Shown here one piece after another: positions 11,191 to 23,470 of a stretch of 64,000 nucleotides of DNA. The notes beneath the pieces were generated by a model. The model made no database searches. It had not been told where the DNA came from and saw only the letters and a list, made by a program, of their open reading frames with translations. This DNA comes from Lepidodermella squamata (Eukaryota; Gastrotricha), in NCBI GenBank assembly GCA_047495785.1, contig JBLDXI010000029.1:2108001-2172000 (forward strand), given 5' to 3'. The position numbers and the translations under genes were made by a program. How positions within the stretch are numbered: the first letter of the stretch is position 1; every line of letters begins with the position of its first letter.

Positions 11191-11772
11191 ATCTATTTTT
11201 AGCTCCTGACTAGCAGCGCCATTGACCGCTGGACGCAACCGTCTCAACTTTCTCAAAAGCTGGATTCAGTCGGCTTTTTCCTGAAATTTATTGGCCTGAA
11301 TGATTACCATGGTTAAATATGATGGAGCGAGCAATTGAGGGGCGTGATGAAACAGCGGCGTGATGAGTTCTTATGTACCGAAGTCGAGCTGAAATTTAAA
11401 ACAAAATGCCCCGTAAAACTGACTATGAAAGAAAAGGAAAAAATATAGAATTGTCCCCAGAAATATAGGTCGAGTAGTTTTGACAATTCGATATTTTACG
11501 GTATAACAAAAATGTCTCTTTCGAGTTTCGGGATATGCGAATGCACAGATTGAAGAGTATTGCTGTAGCCTCTGTGGACCGGTTAACTTTTTTAGAAAAT
11601 TATGATTTGCAGGTTATCAGCAACTTCTCTATTTAATCATAAGATAGAATTTTGGAATTGCAAGGGAAAAGGGGAGGATGTAAATGAATTTAGATTCGAA
11701 GAAGAATGTAAGAATCGAACATTTTATTCTAATTTTACCTATTTGATTCACCTTTGCTAAAATTCCAAAAAT

Positions 11773-12788
11773 TCAGTTTATTTCATATCCAAAAATTCTA
11801 AAATCCTTTTCGTACAAGGTTTTAACGTTTTCGATAATTGCAGGCGGGATTTTCGACCGTAAAGCGGTGATAGCTCGCTGCTTTTCAGCCAAATTGTCGA
11901 ATCTTTGCGAGAGAGACTCTTCGTCCGGAGCTTTGAGAGCCAAATCAGGCTGGCGAAACAACTCGCCGGTCACATATCGCATTTCCGCAGTTAAATTTTC
12001 GAATTTCACGATGTAATCGTAACCAACGGAACACGGATCGCACAGGTCGACATACTTTGCCCCTGAAAAATTGCAGCCATAAATCCGGAAAATTTAAATA
12101 AAAACATGACGCATACAGTGAACATTATTCGAGACTTCTTCTGGAAATTGTTTCTCAACCAAAAGAAATCGGAAAAATTCTTCAAGAGTCGGCGCTCTTC
12201 CTTGAGTCAGATTTGTTGATTCCTCTGTTACTGAAACTATATATTGCGCTGTTTCCATGTCTTTCAAACCAGCTAAACGATGATGCCATGCTGATATTAG
12301 TCTATCAATGGGCTATTTTGATAAAAATTAGCCAAATTCGACGGTATTAGGCAGATTATTACCTCTCGAACAACTACAACTTTGCGATAAGTTTCCAGCT
12401 TTTCGATTCTTTCCGCCAATGGTAAGTTTATGAGTCTTTTCAGGTGCAATGTACCGGCTTTGTTGTCATCGTCAACCGTGTCGAGTAGATATTTCAAATT
12501 ACTAGATGCGACTTTTGGGATCCTAATAAAATTATTTCTAATCATCATCTTCGATTTGGGAGATTGGGCACCGACTCACAGGCAAAATAATGTTTTGTAT
12601 CGTTCGTTGTAGTAGGCCCATTTGTAAAAATTCGATTGATCAGGAATTGACGTATAATTCTGGTAACATCCGTAGATTTCCTTGCATTTTTCAGCTGTGG
12701 CAACACGCCGATAGGCAAAGCTATCGCTAAGGGATTCAGCTGCTATCAACGCTAGAGTACTTGCGAATGTAATCAAGATTGATACCAT
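11773..12788 (-). CDS. carbohydrate sulfotransferase, divergent copy 3
   Basis: Four exons: complement(11773..12062, 12117..12312, 12363..12522, 12580..12788), 284 residues. The splice-site positions and phases match copies 1 and 2, but the protein is shorter and far more diverged. The signal-like N terminus MVSILITFASTLALIAAES may be a cleaved signal rather than an anchor. PAPS loop LIPKVASSNLK; VREPIDRLISAWHHR; C-terminal HWAKYVDLCDPCSVGYDYI, which fits the family consensus better than copies 1 and 2 do. Its own upstream region does not carry the duplicated promoter module, so it is probably the older member. Confidence 0.85.
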
Positions 12789-13379
12789 GATACTTTCTCA
12801 ATAGGATAAGTAACTGCGTTACAAACCTAAAGCCAACGTCACAATTATGGATAACATCAGAAATGAAGACATATTAAGGAAAAATTGCGAAGGTATAGAG
12901 CCCATCTCAGCTCAAATAGATCATAACCAATTGCGTTTCGATCTTAGAATGAATGATGACATAACCTAGTCGAGCAAGCTTGCTTATGCCCAAGGACTGG
13001 AAGAGAACGTTGGGCAGGCCCAGGTTAGGGTGGGATTACTGTCATGCTCAAAGCTTACTGCAAAGCAAAAAATCTTAAAATTTATAAAGCGTCTGCAATG
13101 AAAAATGTCCAAATCGGGAAAAAATTGAAGAGACGCAGCTCGTGCTCTGTCTAATTTGGGGGTCTTCATTCGCGAACTTCTGGAATCTACTTGATTTCTC
13201 GTTCTCACAGTCGTTCAAACTTTCTGTAGGCATCATCAGCGCAAAACGACGAAAAATAACCAAATGATAATAATTATGATGATATTTTAAAGTACTCATA
13301 GATCTGAATGCAACTTCCCCATTTCCCTCGCTAGTTTTCGCCCATTTTTAGCTGAAAGGAAAACTAATTTTCCTTGCTT

Positions 13380-13660
13380 CCTTGTATGCTATCCTTTGTA
13401 GGGATAATTTGCCAACTGCGTGAGATTTATTTGCGAAAAATAATGAATCGCATTTTTACAGGCGTGAAAGGACGCGGGAGTCCCCATCAACCATCAATAT
13501 AAAAACGGGACATATAACCTCAATAGGCGTTTTAAATCTGTTCAACAAGCAGCGATTATCTAAAAACTTTCTACATACAGGAGCACTACTGCGCACATGA
13601 CCAGTTTTTTCGTTTTGAGTTAGGGAGAAATTAGGTCAACTAGAAATAGTAGAATATGGA
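13380..13660 (-). pseudogene. orphan sulfotransferase promoter (module E)
   Basis: Fifth copy of the upstream module, with GCGATTATCT (GATA-type site at 13556-13561), GTCCCCATCAACCATCAATA and AATAGGCGTTTTAAA. The position matching the start codon is mutated and no exon follows. Confidence 0.55.
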
Positions 13661-14382
13661 CGAGGTACGCGGCGGGCGACAACCATCATAGGTTTATATA
13701 CTCTAGAGGAAGCTACATAGTAAACATAGTAAACAGTAATTTTGCATAATAACACTTTTAAGTTGGATTTTTTAAAAGAAACGAGCGAAGCGAGCCATGC
13801 ATTTCAGCGTCCGAAAACCTTGCCCCGCCGTGAAACGCGAGCAAAGCGAGATGAGAGTCGAGCGTGGCGAGGTGGCAGTGTCCTATTAACTTTAAATTCA
13901 TCCTAAAATTAGCAAGGAATTGATCTTTTCCGCGACCGTTGAAAGCCCTATCGTCCGATTATTTCGGTAGAGCAAAGCTCAATTGATAATGTTTACTTCA
14001 AGGTCAACAACTTGCAATCACGAGAAAAGCCCTCTAGTTATCTCAATTTCTATTCCAGAATCGCAAAAATGCATGTCTGGAACTAATCAAAATAATTGAA
14101 ATCCCTGCTTGGATGAGTTAAAGCGAATGATTCTCAAAGATATTCGCTCATTTTTTTATGCTTTAGACAAAGAAACAGGCTGAGAAACTCCGAAAAATTG
14201 CACTTTTAGCAACGCGCGAAGTGGTTCAGAACAACCATATTGCAAATTTCGGGCTTTTTCGTTTTAAAATTGATTTTTTATTTCCGTGAAATTACTCTTC
14301 CTATGTGATTTTGTGCATTTTTAGGGGTATTTACCCACGTAAAACGAAGAGAGTAACAGCTTCCTTCCGAGTACTATGTAAA

Positions 14383-14485
14383 ATAGAGCCCACGATACGG
14401 CTAGTTTCTCGGAAAACTCACATAATAAGCCTCGGCTTCGCCTCGTCTTATGAGAGTTTTTCCTTGAAACTGGCTAGGGCTCTAT
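14383..14485. repeat. imperfect 103-bp foldback
   Basis: ATAGAGCCC at the left end pairs with GGGCTCTAT at the right. Inner blocks (GGCTAGTTTC / GAAACTGGCTA, AAAACTCACATAA / TTATGAGAGTTTTT) also pair. A decayed foldback or MITE. Confidence 0.55.
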
Positions 14486-14756
14486 CTCTACATATTAAAG
14501 AAATTTCCCATTCGCTGATTTAAAACTAAATGAATTGTATGATGAAAGAATTGAAAAATGAAACAAAATGCATTCTTTCGTATTATCAGATCGGGAAAAT
14601 TTTAAGAGTGTTGAAGCCGTTGTATAGGGATCATTGCGGGGCGATATGTAAGTACTTTTCAGGTTTGCTTCTGTATCAAAAAAGGGTAGAGTTTTGGAAT
14701 GGCATGGGGCACGGGCAAACGTGGGCCTAGCCAAACTGGTTATAAATTGCCCCACA

Positions 14757-14834
14757 AAGCTATGGCGAAGGGATTCGACCGCTATCAATGTCAGAGTACA
14801 TGTAATCTGCGAATGTAATCAAGATTGGTACCAT
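14757..14834 (-). pseudogene. exon-1 fragment of sulfotransferase copy 3
   Basis: Reading down from 14834, ATGGTACCAATCTTGATTAC matches the start of copy 3 (ATGGTATCAATCTTGATTAC at 12788). Similarity continues through GAATCCCTT and ATAGCTTTG, with a small insertion that breaks the frame. No further exon is present. Confidence 0.7.
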
Positions 14835-15252
14835 TATATCTTTTAAATAAAATAGGCATATGCAGCACATACGGTTTCTATTAATACCTCAGTAATTCAC
14901 GCTGCAAGATAGTATGAAAAGCCTGTTTTTTTTGAAAAGATGGAAAACCCGTGGGCTTTTTTCGGATATTGATCTAATATTAGCTTTTTTGTCCTATCAA
15001 TGGCGCATGCCATCACCAGGTAACAATAACGCACCAGCTAGAAGATGCCCCAAAAATATCTAAACTTTTATCACCATTTTATCAGTTGCTTTGTTTCTTG
15101 AATAGTGTGGGTATTGACAGTTCATCGGATATGGTTCAGAAATTATAATTCTCGTAAATTATATAGCATACAAGCGCGTCGGTTGCACAATGGAAAGGTG
15201 GGGGGTATACAAGGTCGAAAAGCCAAGTCGGGCACGTTGGGCACGCTGATGT

Positions 15253-15732
15253 CAAAGGGCTACTTTCGATAACCGATGCGGTTTTTATACCAAAATGAAA
15301 TGCAAGCAATTTGCTATCAAATGAATATGGGGTTCTTGCGCGAAAAAAATGAAAACTTGTTACGCGTCCTCTAACTTCCGCGTGGTGGGGTTTCGCGCAC
15401 ATCTACGCATAGAAATTTGGGGTGCGCGTATAAACTTGACTTATTAATTTTAATTTTGTTCGTGCAAGAAGAGAGTTGATAGAGAGTTGTTTGAATTTTA
15501 TTTTGGTAAAAAACCGCCTTGCTTAGGGGGTGTTTTTTATTCACCCCGAATTTTCGGGTCGCCCACTTCTGAAGCTCATCTTGAAATGAAAATTTGGAGC
15601 TATGTAGAAGACTTCATTGCCCGGAAACCTCTGGTGTTTACATCGAAAAATCTGTCATCCTGTGCCTACACCTGATCTTCCCGAAATTCCGGGGTGAATA
15701 AAAAACACACCCTTATCGAAAGTAGCCCTTTA
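15253..15732. mobile_element. MITE of family A (copy 1), carrying a nested insertion
   Basis: The ends AAAGGGCTACTTTCGATAA are perfectly inverted (19 bp). Inside them GGTTTTTATACC and its partner TGGTAAAAAACC are the family signature shared with copies at 30480-30756 and 52965-53270. The right repeat is interrupted by a Harbinger-type element. Confidence 0.7.
15526..15712. mobile_element. 187-bp PIF/Harbinger-type MITE nested in family A
   Basis: Inverted ends GGGGGTGTTTTTTATTC and GGGTGTGTTTTTTATTC continue into CACCCCGAA / CACCCCGGAA and are flanked by TTA on both sides (15523-15525, 15713-15715). A 3-bp TTA duplication with G-rich ends is the PIF/Harbinger signature. Confidence 0.7.
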
Positions 15733-16043
15733 CGCATCCCAATTTCTTTTTTTACCGATTCCGCTAAAAATGAGAGTCGCAAAAAATGGTCCGATAGCCT
15801 GATATTTCACATTCTTCGCGTTTTTCATTAAATTTGTTCAGTGGTATCAGTGAAACACGAAAGTTAAGTGAAATGGTGATGAATTATTCAAACAAAAAAT
15901 CGACAAGCATTGAAAAAATCCATAAAATGAATGCGCGTGGAATCAGCCAATCAGCAAGTAGCATAAAGCATAAAATATATTTTGACATCATTTCAAGCAA
16001 GGTTTGGCACGACTAAATACACCCCATCTATCTATTGAAAAAA

Positions 16044-18054
16044 ATGCTGTTTTATATTTTCGTGATTTGTCTCCTACTTGGCGAGGTGGCCAAGTCTCAA
16101 AACATTACCTGCACCGCAGGTAATCTTGTGATCGACAATTTCGGGGTGATGAATCCGACAAGAGAGCTGGATGATTACATTAAATCGCTGCCCGTATTTG
16201 GTAACACGCGCATACCGCCCATTGATTACATGAAAAGTGACCGGCAAAAAGTGAACATCTATACGAAATTTTTTCTCTTCTCTCTGCCTGAAGTCAACGA
16301 AGTAAGCAACAGCCTCACAATAAAATCCGGTTTCCAATTCACGTGGTTAATGACCTCTTTGGGCTATACTTGGTCCTCCAAGCCGGGCATTTGCCTGATT
16401 CCGACCTATGTCATACCTCAGGGTAGGAGCTACATGTGGACGCCGAAGCTTCTGTCGGCTAAATTGCTTAATTTGGGCGATTTCGAGGACATGCAAGATA
16501 CGGCAAGTATTTCCATTTTATCAACTGGCGAAACTACATGGAGTCTGTTCGGCTCCTATCAATATTCATGCGTATTTAACCTTAGGGGTATGCTATGCAA
16601 TATTTGAATTCTATGGCTTTCTAATGTTATGATTCAGCATTCCCCTTTGATACGCAATATTGCACGGTCGAACTGCAGTTTGGCGCTGATTTCGGAACAG
16701 CTTACTTCTACGACGAGTTAGTTCGGAATTTCGACGATTATGCTATTAAGAAAATTCGCTTGTATTTGTTTAGTGGTGTCGAAGGGGCTTGCGCAGCCAT
16801 GTACACCAACCATTCACAATGGGAATTTCTCGGCTCTCGCACGTACATCACTGGTGGCCAATGGGATCAGACATTGAAGTGCGGATTGATCATCATGAGC
16901 TTAGAATTATGCTTATGAATGCTGATTTTGCAGGGTCGAATTGGTTTACCAACGAAAGCCGTTGTTCCATTTGATTTGGTAGATTCAGCCTACAAATCTC
17001 TTACATTTCCGTATAATTTGACTTGTTTGCAGTTTGGTCATTCCTACGGTTCTGTTGGCTGTTTCGGGGTGCATGATCTTCATAATACCAGGTATGCTAA
17101 ACGGGATAATCTCGCTTCTTGCTTCAAGCTAACATCTGTAATAGCTGATTCCGGCGAGAAAATGTGCGTCTGCTTTTCCATCTTGCTGACTTTCTTCTTC
17201 GTCTTCTCAACTATGTGCTCGACGATGCCACCGTCTGCAGATTCGACCTTGCCTGTTCTTTACATTGTACGTTTTCAGGGGAATACAGATCACTATTATT
17301 TGATATCATTATGCCCTGTTTTTCAGTATGTGTTGTCGCTTTTCGGAATCGCAATCTTAGCGTCGGTTCTATCAGCTTCGATTCTCCACTTTTCGGCCAG
17401 CATCAAAGCTGCCGTTGTCCAGCAAGAAATCGACAATTTAATTGCTGAGTCTAAGCTGCTTGAAAATCCTCGAAAATCAGACCTCAAACGCAATCAAATC
17501 AACTTGGTAAGATTTTTATAATTATTTTAAAATGTTAAGGCGGATTCTTTCAGATGGATATTGCGAACGTTCGCAACTTCCGCAACTCAATGGCCAATGT
17601 TTTCTACTCGAACCCGCTTGTTCCGACCTATCAAGCGAATATGGCACGTATGAGCATCTCCAGCCCGCCGCCTGATTACGACGCCTCGATGTATCCGAAT
17701 GCGCCATCGCAGAATGAATCAAAAGTCTTGACGAATGAAAAAACGCTGAAATGGGCGAAAATTTGCACTTTGGCGAATCACGTTGGCCTTGTTGCTTACA
17801 TGATCATGGTTCTGATCGCTACTGCTGTTTATTTCAATGCTGTCTACAATGAATACCGGCAAAATCAACCGGTTCGCGTCAACAACCCTCTGGCCAGGGT
17901 TTTCAAACTGAAAGACAATTACTATCTGTATCCGGTAACAGACCTTCAAACCTGCGGCTCGTGCAAAATTAACGGAACAACGGGCGGCATTTACTACATG
18001 AAAGGAGCTACTGGCAGCCCCGACACTCCGACAACTTGCGGATATTGGGATTGA
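16044..18054 (+). CDS. Cys-loop channel subunit with post-M4 Cys tail, array gene 1
   Basis: Seven exons: 16044..16587, 16638..16878, 16934..16978, 17033..17091, 17145..17266, 17327..17506, 17554..18054; 563 residues. Signal peptide (MLFYIFVICLLLGEVAKSQ); ligand-binding domain with Cys-loop CVFNLRAFPFDTQYC, the intron falling inside the loop. M1 contains LVIPTVLLAVSGCMIFIIP; M2 is led by SGEKM, the intermediate-ring Glu typical of cation-selective receptors; M3; a roughly 100-residue M3-M4 loop; M4 (VGLVAYMIMVLIATAVYF). Beyond M4 lie about 68 residues with LYPVTDLQTCGSC, predicted extracellular. Loop C has one Cys (GACAAMY), not a vicinal pair. The ATG at 16044 is chosen because it directly starts the signal peptide. 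Ligand unknown. Confidence 0.85.
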
Positions 18055-18301
18055 TTTCCAAACTGGCTATGTTTTATCCTGACTTCGGTGAATCTAAAAA
18101 ACCTGTCCTAATTCCGTTATGACATTCTGTCACCCCAGGGATTTATTGTTTTGTTTAAAATTATGGATTTCAACTTCAGTAATTATTAATTGTAGCTAAG
18201 TGGTTGAAAGCATGCAATGCGTGGATGTCTATTCTGGCGTGTGAAATACAGTTCTCGTGAATAAATTGTGGAATTGCCAAGTTTCGTTTTTTTATCGGTT
18301 C

Positions 18302-20680
18302 ATGACTATGGCGAGGAGACATATAGCTAAGTTTCTCGCGCTGCTTATCCTGGTCGGCTCAGGTAGTGGCCAAACTGACACCACTAGCTCGATTTCAACT
18401 AGTTCTGCTGCAAGCACTCAATCCACGGCTTCAGGTTCCACGCTAACCCAATCGGTTAGCTCGACGTCAACAGTATCGTCTGCCTCTGTTTCGAGTGGGG
18501 TATCCGTTTCTTCTGCCAGTGGACCTACTGTGGCTAATGCGGGCGCGGCTCAAACAACACCAGGAGGAGCAGGAGCTTCTGTTGGAACATCAGGGGGCAA
18601 CGGAGGAGCAACAGGAGCTCCAGGGGCAGGGGCTAGTGGACCAGGGGGAAATGGCGGTGGAGGGGCTGGTGGACCAGGGGGAAATGGTGGTGGAGGTGGT
18701 GGAGGGGCTGGAGGGCCAGGGGGAAGTGGTGGTGGAGGTGGTGGAGGGGCTGGAGGGCCAGGGGGAAGTGGTGGTGGAGGCGGTGGAGGGGGACCTGGCG
18801 GTTCTGGAGGTGGAAGCTGCCGCTCGACGGATCCCATGTGTCCGCCACCTGGTTGCGTGAGTCTCCAACAGGTACAGCAGACCCCTGCAATCAAAAATTA
18901 CCTCCGCGGCGGGACGCTCAATCTCCAAATCAATATTGACGAATATCTGAAGAATAACTCTGTTCTTGGCCTACCAGATGCTCGCGATATTCCACCTCTG
19001 AGCCGATCACTAGGCTTTACCAATGTAACAGTCGATGCTTTGATTTTCGTTAACTCTTTACGAAGCCTTAACGAACGTGACAACAGCATCACGTTAACTG
19101 GCGTTCACCAGCTCCAATGGGATGCCTCAGCTGTCGGTTTGAAATGGGACAAAGAGCCGGCCATTTGCAGCATATTGTATTACATCGTTCCTAAAGGAAA
19201 AGACGTGCTTTGGACACCGAAATTAGGACCAGCGTAAGTTCCGTGTTCAGTTAACCGTGTTGATATGATGCAATATTCTTACAGTAATGTTATCAACGTC
19301 GATGATTATCGAGATGCCATGGAGAACGCCCCGCTTGAAGTAAGTCGCTCTGGCACGTTGACGTGGCGCATTTACGGTACGTTCGAGTACTCATGCGATT
19401 TCGATCTTACGGCATTCCCTTTCGACACGCAACGCTGCTATTCCGATGTCATACCCCTCGCTGATTTGGAATACGTCTTCTTCGACACAAGGTAGTTTCA
19501 GAATTACAATGTTAACCACCTTTACTTGTTTGTTGCTTAGGTACATAAAACCGGGCTGTACATCAATGTATTCGCCAGGTGTGATGTGGGATTTGCTCGG
19601 CACTCGACAATCGGTTATTCTTACCGAAGGTCAAAGCATTGTGAGGTTCGAAGTTATCTTCAAAAGAAAGCCTCTCTACAGCCTTTTAAGTCTTGTCATT
19701 CCCACAATTCTTCTCGGATTCTCAGGCTGTACAGTATTCCTGATACCTGGTAACACAAGTCTCCCCATCCCACCAGCAAAGTATTTATTTCGGTTTTCTT
19801 ACAGCTGATTCTGGAGAGAAAGGCGGAGTCTGCTTCAGTGTTCTACTGACCTTCTTCGTCGTTTTCTCAAGTGTCGCTAGTACGATGCCGCCGAATAGCC
19901 AAAACATGCCTGTGTTTTACATCGTAAAATTGTTATATTTTAAATTTCACCCGGCAATTTTTTCGATTTTCAGTACCTTCTATCCCTGCTAGCAACATCT
20001 ATTCTGGCCTCCCTCTACTCGGCTGTAATGCTGCACTTCTCACAATGCATCCAGAAATCTGCTGTAGATCAGCGAGTCGAAAAAGTCCGCAAGGAGACTG
20101 GTCTAGATAAGATTGAGGAAGACGAAAAGCGAAAACAAATGAAACCTGCGCCGCCCGAAGTTCAGATGGGAAATGTAAAATTCATAATGTCCACTCTTTG
20201 TCTTACATTAAGACTCTTCAATTTAAGCCTGGAATGCAGGTACCTGATGGCCGCAAAACTATCTATCGCAGGGGTGTCTCAGGAAGGATCATTCGAATGC
20301 CGCCTCAGAGTCAGGCCCCCATGTACAACCACATGGAACAACGTGAGCTGGACCTCAAATCGCTGCAAAAGGAAGAAGACGAAAAAACAATGCTGAAACA
20401 GCGGGCTATTATGGCTGTTTGGATAGAAAGGGCTAACATTGCTGGAATAATCGTGTATCTAGCTGCTTGGCTAATCTTCACAATCATTTATTTCGGTTAT
20501 TGTGCCGACTACAAGAACAAGAATTACGTAATTGAGCCACAGGACGACCCAGTGGCTCGAACCTTCAAAATGTTCGGCAACATCTACTTCGAGCCGCTTA
20601 CGGATACTAATTCTTGCATGCACTGCAAAATGGACCCGATCACGCAGCGAGTGCTTAACGGCAGCATGTGCATTCAGTAA
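18302..20680 (+). CDS. Cys-loop channel subunit with mucin-like and poly-Gly N-terminal insert, array gene 2
   Basis: Six exons: 18302..19233, 19285..19491, 19541..19749, 19805..19923, 19974..20174, 20228..20680; 706 residues. Starts MTMARR (a second ATG two codons on is equally possible) and a signal peptide. About 55 residues of Ser/Thr-rich sequence follow, then about 100 residues of Gly-rich sequence built from a 14-residue unit, before the ligand-binding domain opens at CRSTDPMCPPPGC. Cys-loop CDFDLTAFPFDTQRC; M2 led by SGEKG; M4 IAGIIVYLAAWLIFTIIYF; tail with EPLTDTNSCMHC. The insert makes it about 150 residues longer than its neighbours. It may be an O-glycosylated stalk or flexible tether; that is inference. 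Confidence 0.83.
18677..18802 (+). repeat. 42-bp coding minisatellite (three units)
   Basis: Three tandem units begin at 18677, 18719 and 18761, each encoding the 14-residue pattern GGPGGSGGGGGGGA, with a shorter degenerate unit before them. The unit length is a multiple of three, so copy-number change would keep the frame. Confidence 0.85.
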
Positions 20681-21347
20681 AATGAAAATGAAGTAAAAGT
20701 ATAAAGACAGATATGATTAAATTTAAAATGTGATTAATCGACCAATAAAGTTGATTTTTCATACAATCCTTTTTATCGAGTTAATATTTTGCATTTTAAT
20801 CTTCTGAAAGAAATGAGTTGCAGCAATTCGGATTGTAATTGGCAGGTAATTTTACGGATTTTTTTGACTTCATGTATTATGTGGGTTCAACCCCCGCGGT
20901 TATGAAAAAAACCGTGTTTTTAATTTAATTTAACGAAACCCCCGTAGCAGAACCCCCGTTTAACGTAGCAAACCCCCGTTTTCCCCAATCCCAGGAGCAA
21001 GCATGATCTTCATCTCGATAATTTAAATTCGCACACTTGTGGGCGCCTCCGGGCATGATCCCACGTATCACTCTCGACCTATTAACGGATTTGGCATTGG
21101 AAATAACAGTTGACAGGATAAAATACCAAGGGATCTTCAATTCGAAATAAGTGGGTACTTTTTGCCCTCGTATTGCCCTCGTATTCATAGACAAAATCTG
21201 AAATGTTTTTTCACGGCAAATTTCCAGAAGAGGTGGATTTAAATATTGAATTATTCATAGCACTTAGTAACCACCGCAGCACTCCCAAATCAATAAAACA
21301 GAAAAAGAGTTGTTCACCAGATTTTTTTCCAACTGCACTGAGTGAAA
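20681..21347. other. intergenic in channel array
   Basis: No gene. An AATAAA signal lies at about 20740, after array gene 2. The motif AACCCCCGT recurs three times within 20935-20985, and GTGGGTTCAACCCCCGC (about 20880) forms an isolated T-arm-like hairpin without the rest of a tRNA. Confidence 0.5.
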
Positions 21348-23344
21348 ATGACTGAAATGAAGTGTGCATTTTTTCTGCTGATATCGGTTCTGGTACCGAA
21401 CAGCATCTTTGCTGGGGATACGATTCCACCTTGCGTTACTGCGCAGACATATGGTTACCAACACTTCATTGACCCGACGACTGGCACTATGAATTTTATA
21501 TCGGCAATCGGCGATTATCTCGACAATAACACTGTTAACGATGTGAACGTCCCACCTTTGAGCATTTCGCAAAGCATCGACTCAATAATGATGATCCCGC
21601 GCATCTACATCAACTCGATTCAAGAGGTGGACGAGAGGCACAACACTATCAAGTTCGTTCAAATGATGGAATTTACGTGGAACGCCGCCATCCTCGGATT
21701 CAAATGGGCCGATCAGCCTGGCATCTGCGAAATTCCAGCCTATGTTATACCGGATGCAATCACGGCGACGTGGACTCCAAAAATAGCTTCAACGTTAGTA
21801 TTTTGCACTTGACACATCTCATGATTTCTCTCTATCCATATGAATTTTGCAGAAATATGATAAATATCGCGGACTATCAAGATGCCCTCGAGCACGCTCC
21901 TATTACGGTGTCGTCTATGGGCGATATGACGTGGAGAATTTTCGGAACCCACGCGTACACTTGCGACTTCGACCTCACAGGTTTGCTCATTACGAGTATC
22001 ACTCCAGAATCTCCTTCACTGTTTTTTTACAGCCTTTCCCTTTGACACGCAGCGCTGTAGTATCATGCTGATCCCTATTACTGATGTCTACAACGTCTAC
22101 TTCCAAACTATGTGAGCATTTGATAGTTAACAAACGAGTGTTGATAACGTCGATATTTCAGGTACATCGAATCAGCCTGTACAGGTATGTATGTAACCAA
22201 CAGCCAGTGGGAACTTCTGGGATCTAGATCGGCCGTTGACAACGCTGTTGAATTCCAGAGAGTTGCCAAGTAAGTCTCGTTCGTTATGTATTTGGTGACT
22301 CTCAATCTCCCTTATCAGGTTCGAAATGATCGTGAGGCGCAAGCCGTTCTTTCATCTCATCAGCCTGATCATACCAACGATATTGCTAGCTTTCACCGGA
22401 TGTACCATCTTCATAATTCCAGGTCAGTCTTTTCAATTACTCCACTCCTATTTCGAGTATTGCCAATGAAATTCAGCTGATTCCGCTGAGAAAGGCTCAG
22501 TTGCCTTTGCAATGCTGCTGACGTTCTTTATCATCTACTCGACCGTTGCGAATGTCATGCCGCCAACCAGTGAAAACATGCCAGTTTTCTACTACGTATA
22601 GCGTAACAAATTTTGGTTTTCAATTTCTTTTACGTTCTGTTTTAGTACATCCTTGCCCTATTCATCATTGCTGTGGTGTCATCCCTGTATTGCGCAATTG
22701 TCCTTCACTTCTCGGCCGCGATCAAATCATCTATAATTGACGAGGAAATTGACGAAATAATGACGAGAACTGGTTTGAATAAGGTCGCGGCGAAGAAGGA
22801 AGAGGAGAAACGCAAAGCATCACCCCGCCCAATCAGCAACGAAAATGACCGTAGACCTTCAGGAAAAATTAAGCAAGCATCGATGATCCTGCAGCCTTAT
22901 GGAACTCTGGAGCCTCAACAGCCCTACTACCAAAACACGTATCCGGCTCCTCGAAAACAGTCAATGGTGAAGCCCACGGAACCTGTAATGCCACATGTGA
23001 ACAATCCCGACAAGGAACGGGAAGAATTCGAGGCTAGACAGGACAAAATCGCGAGATACACTAAGCTGGCGAATAACATAGGTTTGGTGGTCTATATAGT
23101 TGCTGTGGCCATATCTACGATCGCTTATCTGGGCTACGTCTACAACTATCGCAATACAAACGATGCCGTCATCACAAATCCTGATCAAGTCTACCAGACG
23201 TATCGGGCTAAATCGTTCAAAATGTACAACAACACGTACATTGTACCGGTTCAAGAGCTGATGTCATGTGCAAACTGCTTCTTGAATCCGACAACTTTCA
23301 AGTTCGACGAAAAACATAAATGTACCCACAGGGATAAATCGTAA
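21348..23344 (+). CDS. Cys-loop channel subunit with post-M4 Cys tail, array gene 3
   Basis: Seven exons: 21348..21793, 21853..21980, 22033..22111, 22162..22269, 22319..22422, 22477..22595, 22646..23344; 560 residues. Signal peptide MTEMKCAFFLLISVLVPNSIFAG; WTPK motif of the binding domain; Cys-loop CDFDLTAFPFDTQRC split by an intron at the same codon as in array gene 1. M1 ISLIIPTILLAFTGCTIFIIP; M2 led by SAEKG; M3 to CAIVLHFSAAIK. A charged M3-M4 loop of about 120 residues follows, with Pro-rich stretches. M4 IGLVVYIVAVAISTIAYLGYV; tail with VPVQELMSCANC and a final Cys (EKHKC). The EK at the base of M2 predicts cation selectivity. Only 126 bp separate its stop from the next gene. Confidence 0.85.
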
Positions 23345-23470
23345 AACTGGAAGTCTGACACTAAGAAAAATTTACCGAAAAAAACGATGAATAGATTAAG
23401 CATCAGTTACTTATTTATGTAGCTAGGAATAAATAAATCTTAATCTTTGATATTTTAGGTAATTAAAAAG

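Larger units (their letters stand above)
12789..16043. other. intergenic, remnants of the sulfotransferase array and MITEs
   Basis: No intact gene. It holds promoter relic E (13380-13660), a copy-3 exon-1 fragment (14757-14834), an imperfect foldback (14383-14485) and nested miniature elements (15253-15732). The remaining DNA is AT-rich with short open frames only. Confidence 0.5.

Noticed and set aside
12984-13299. Short - strand frames between sulfotransferase copy 3 and promoter relic E
   Set aside because: No similarity to sulfotransferase exons or any family I recognise.
18495-18928. Several frames through the Gly-rich minisatellite on both strands
   Set aside because: Repeat-derived open frames. 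Only the frame joined to the signal peptide and channel domains is supported.
20870-20900. tRNA-like T-arm GTGGGTTCAACCCCCGC
   Set aside because: No D arm, anticodon arm or acceptor stem can be found around it.
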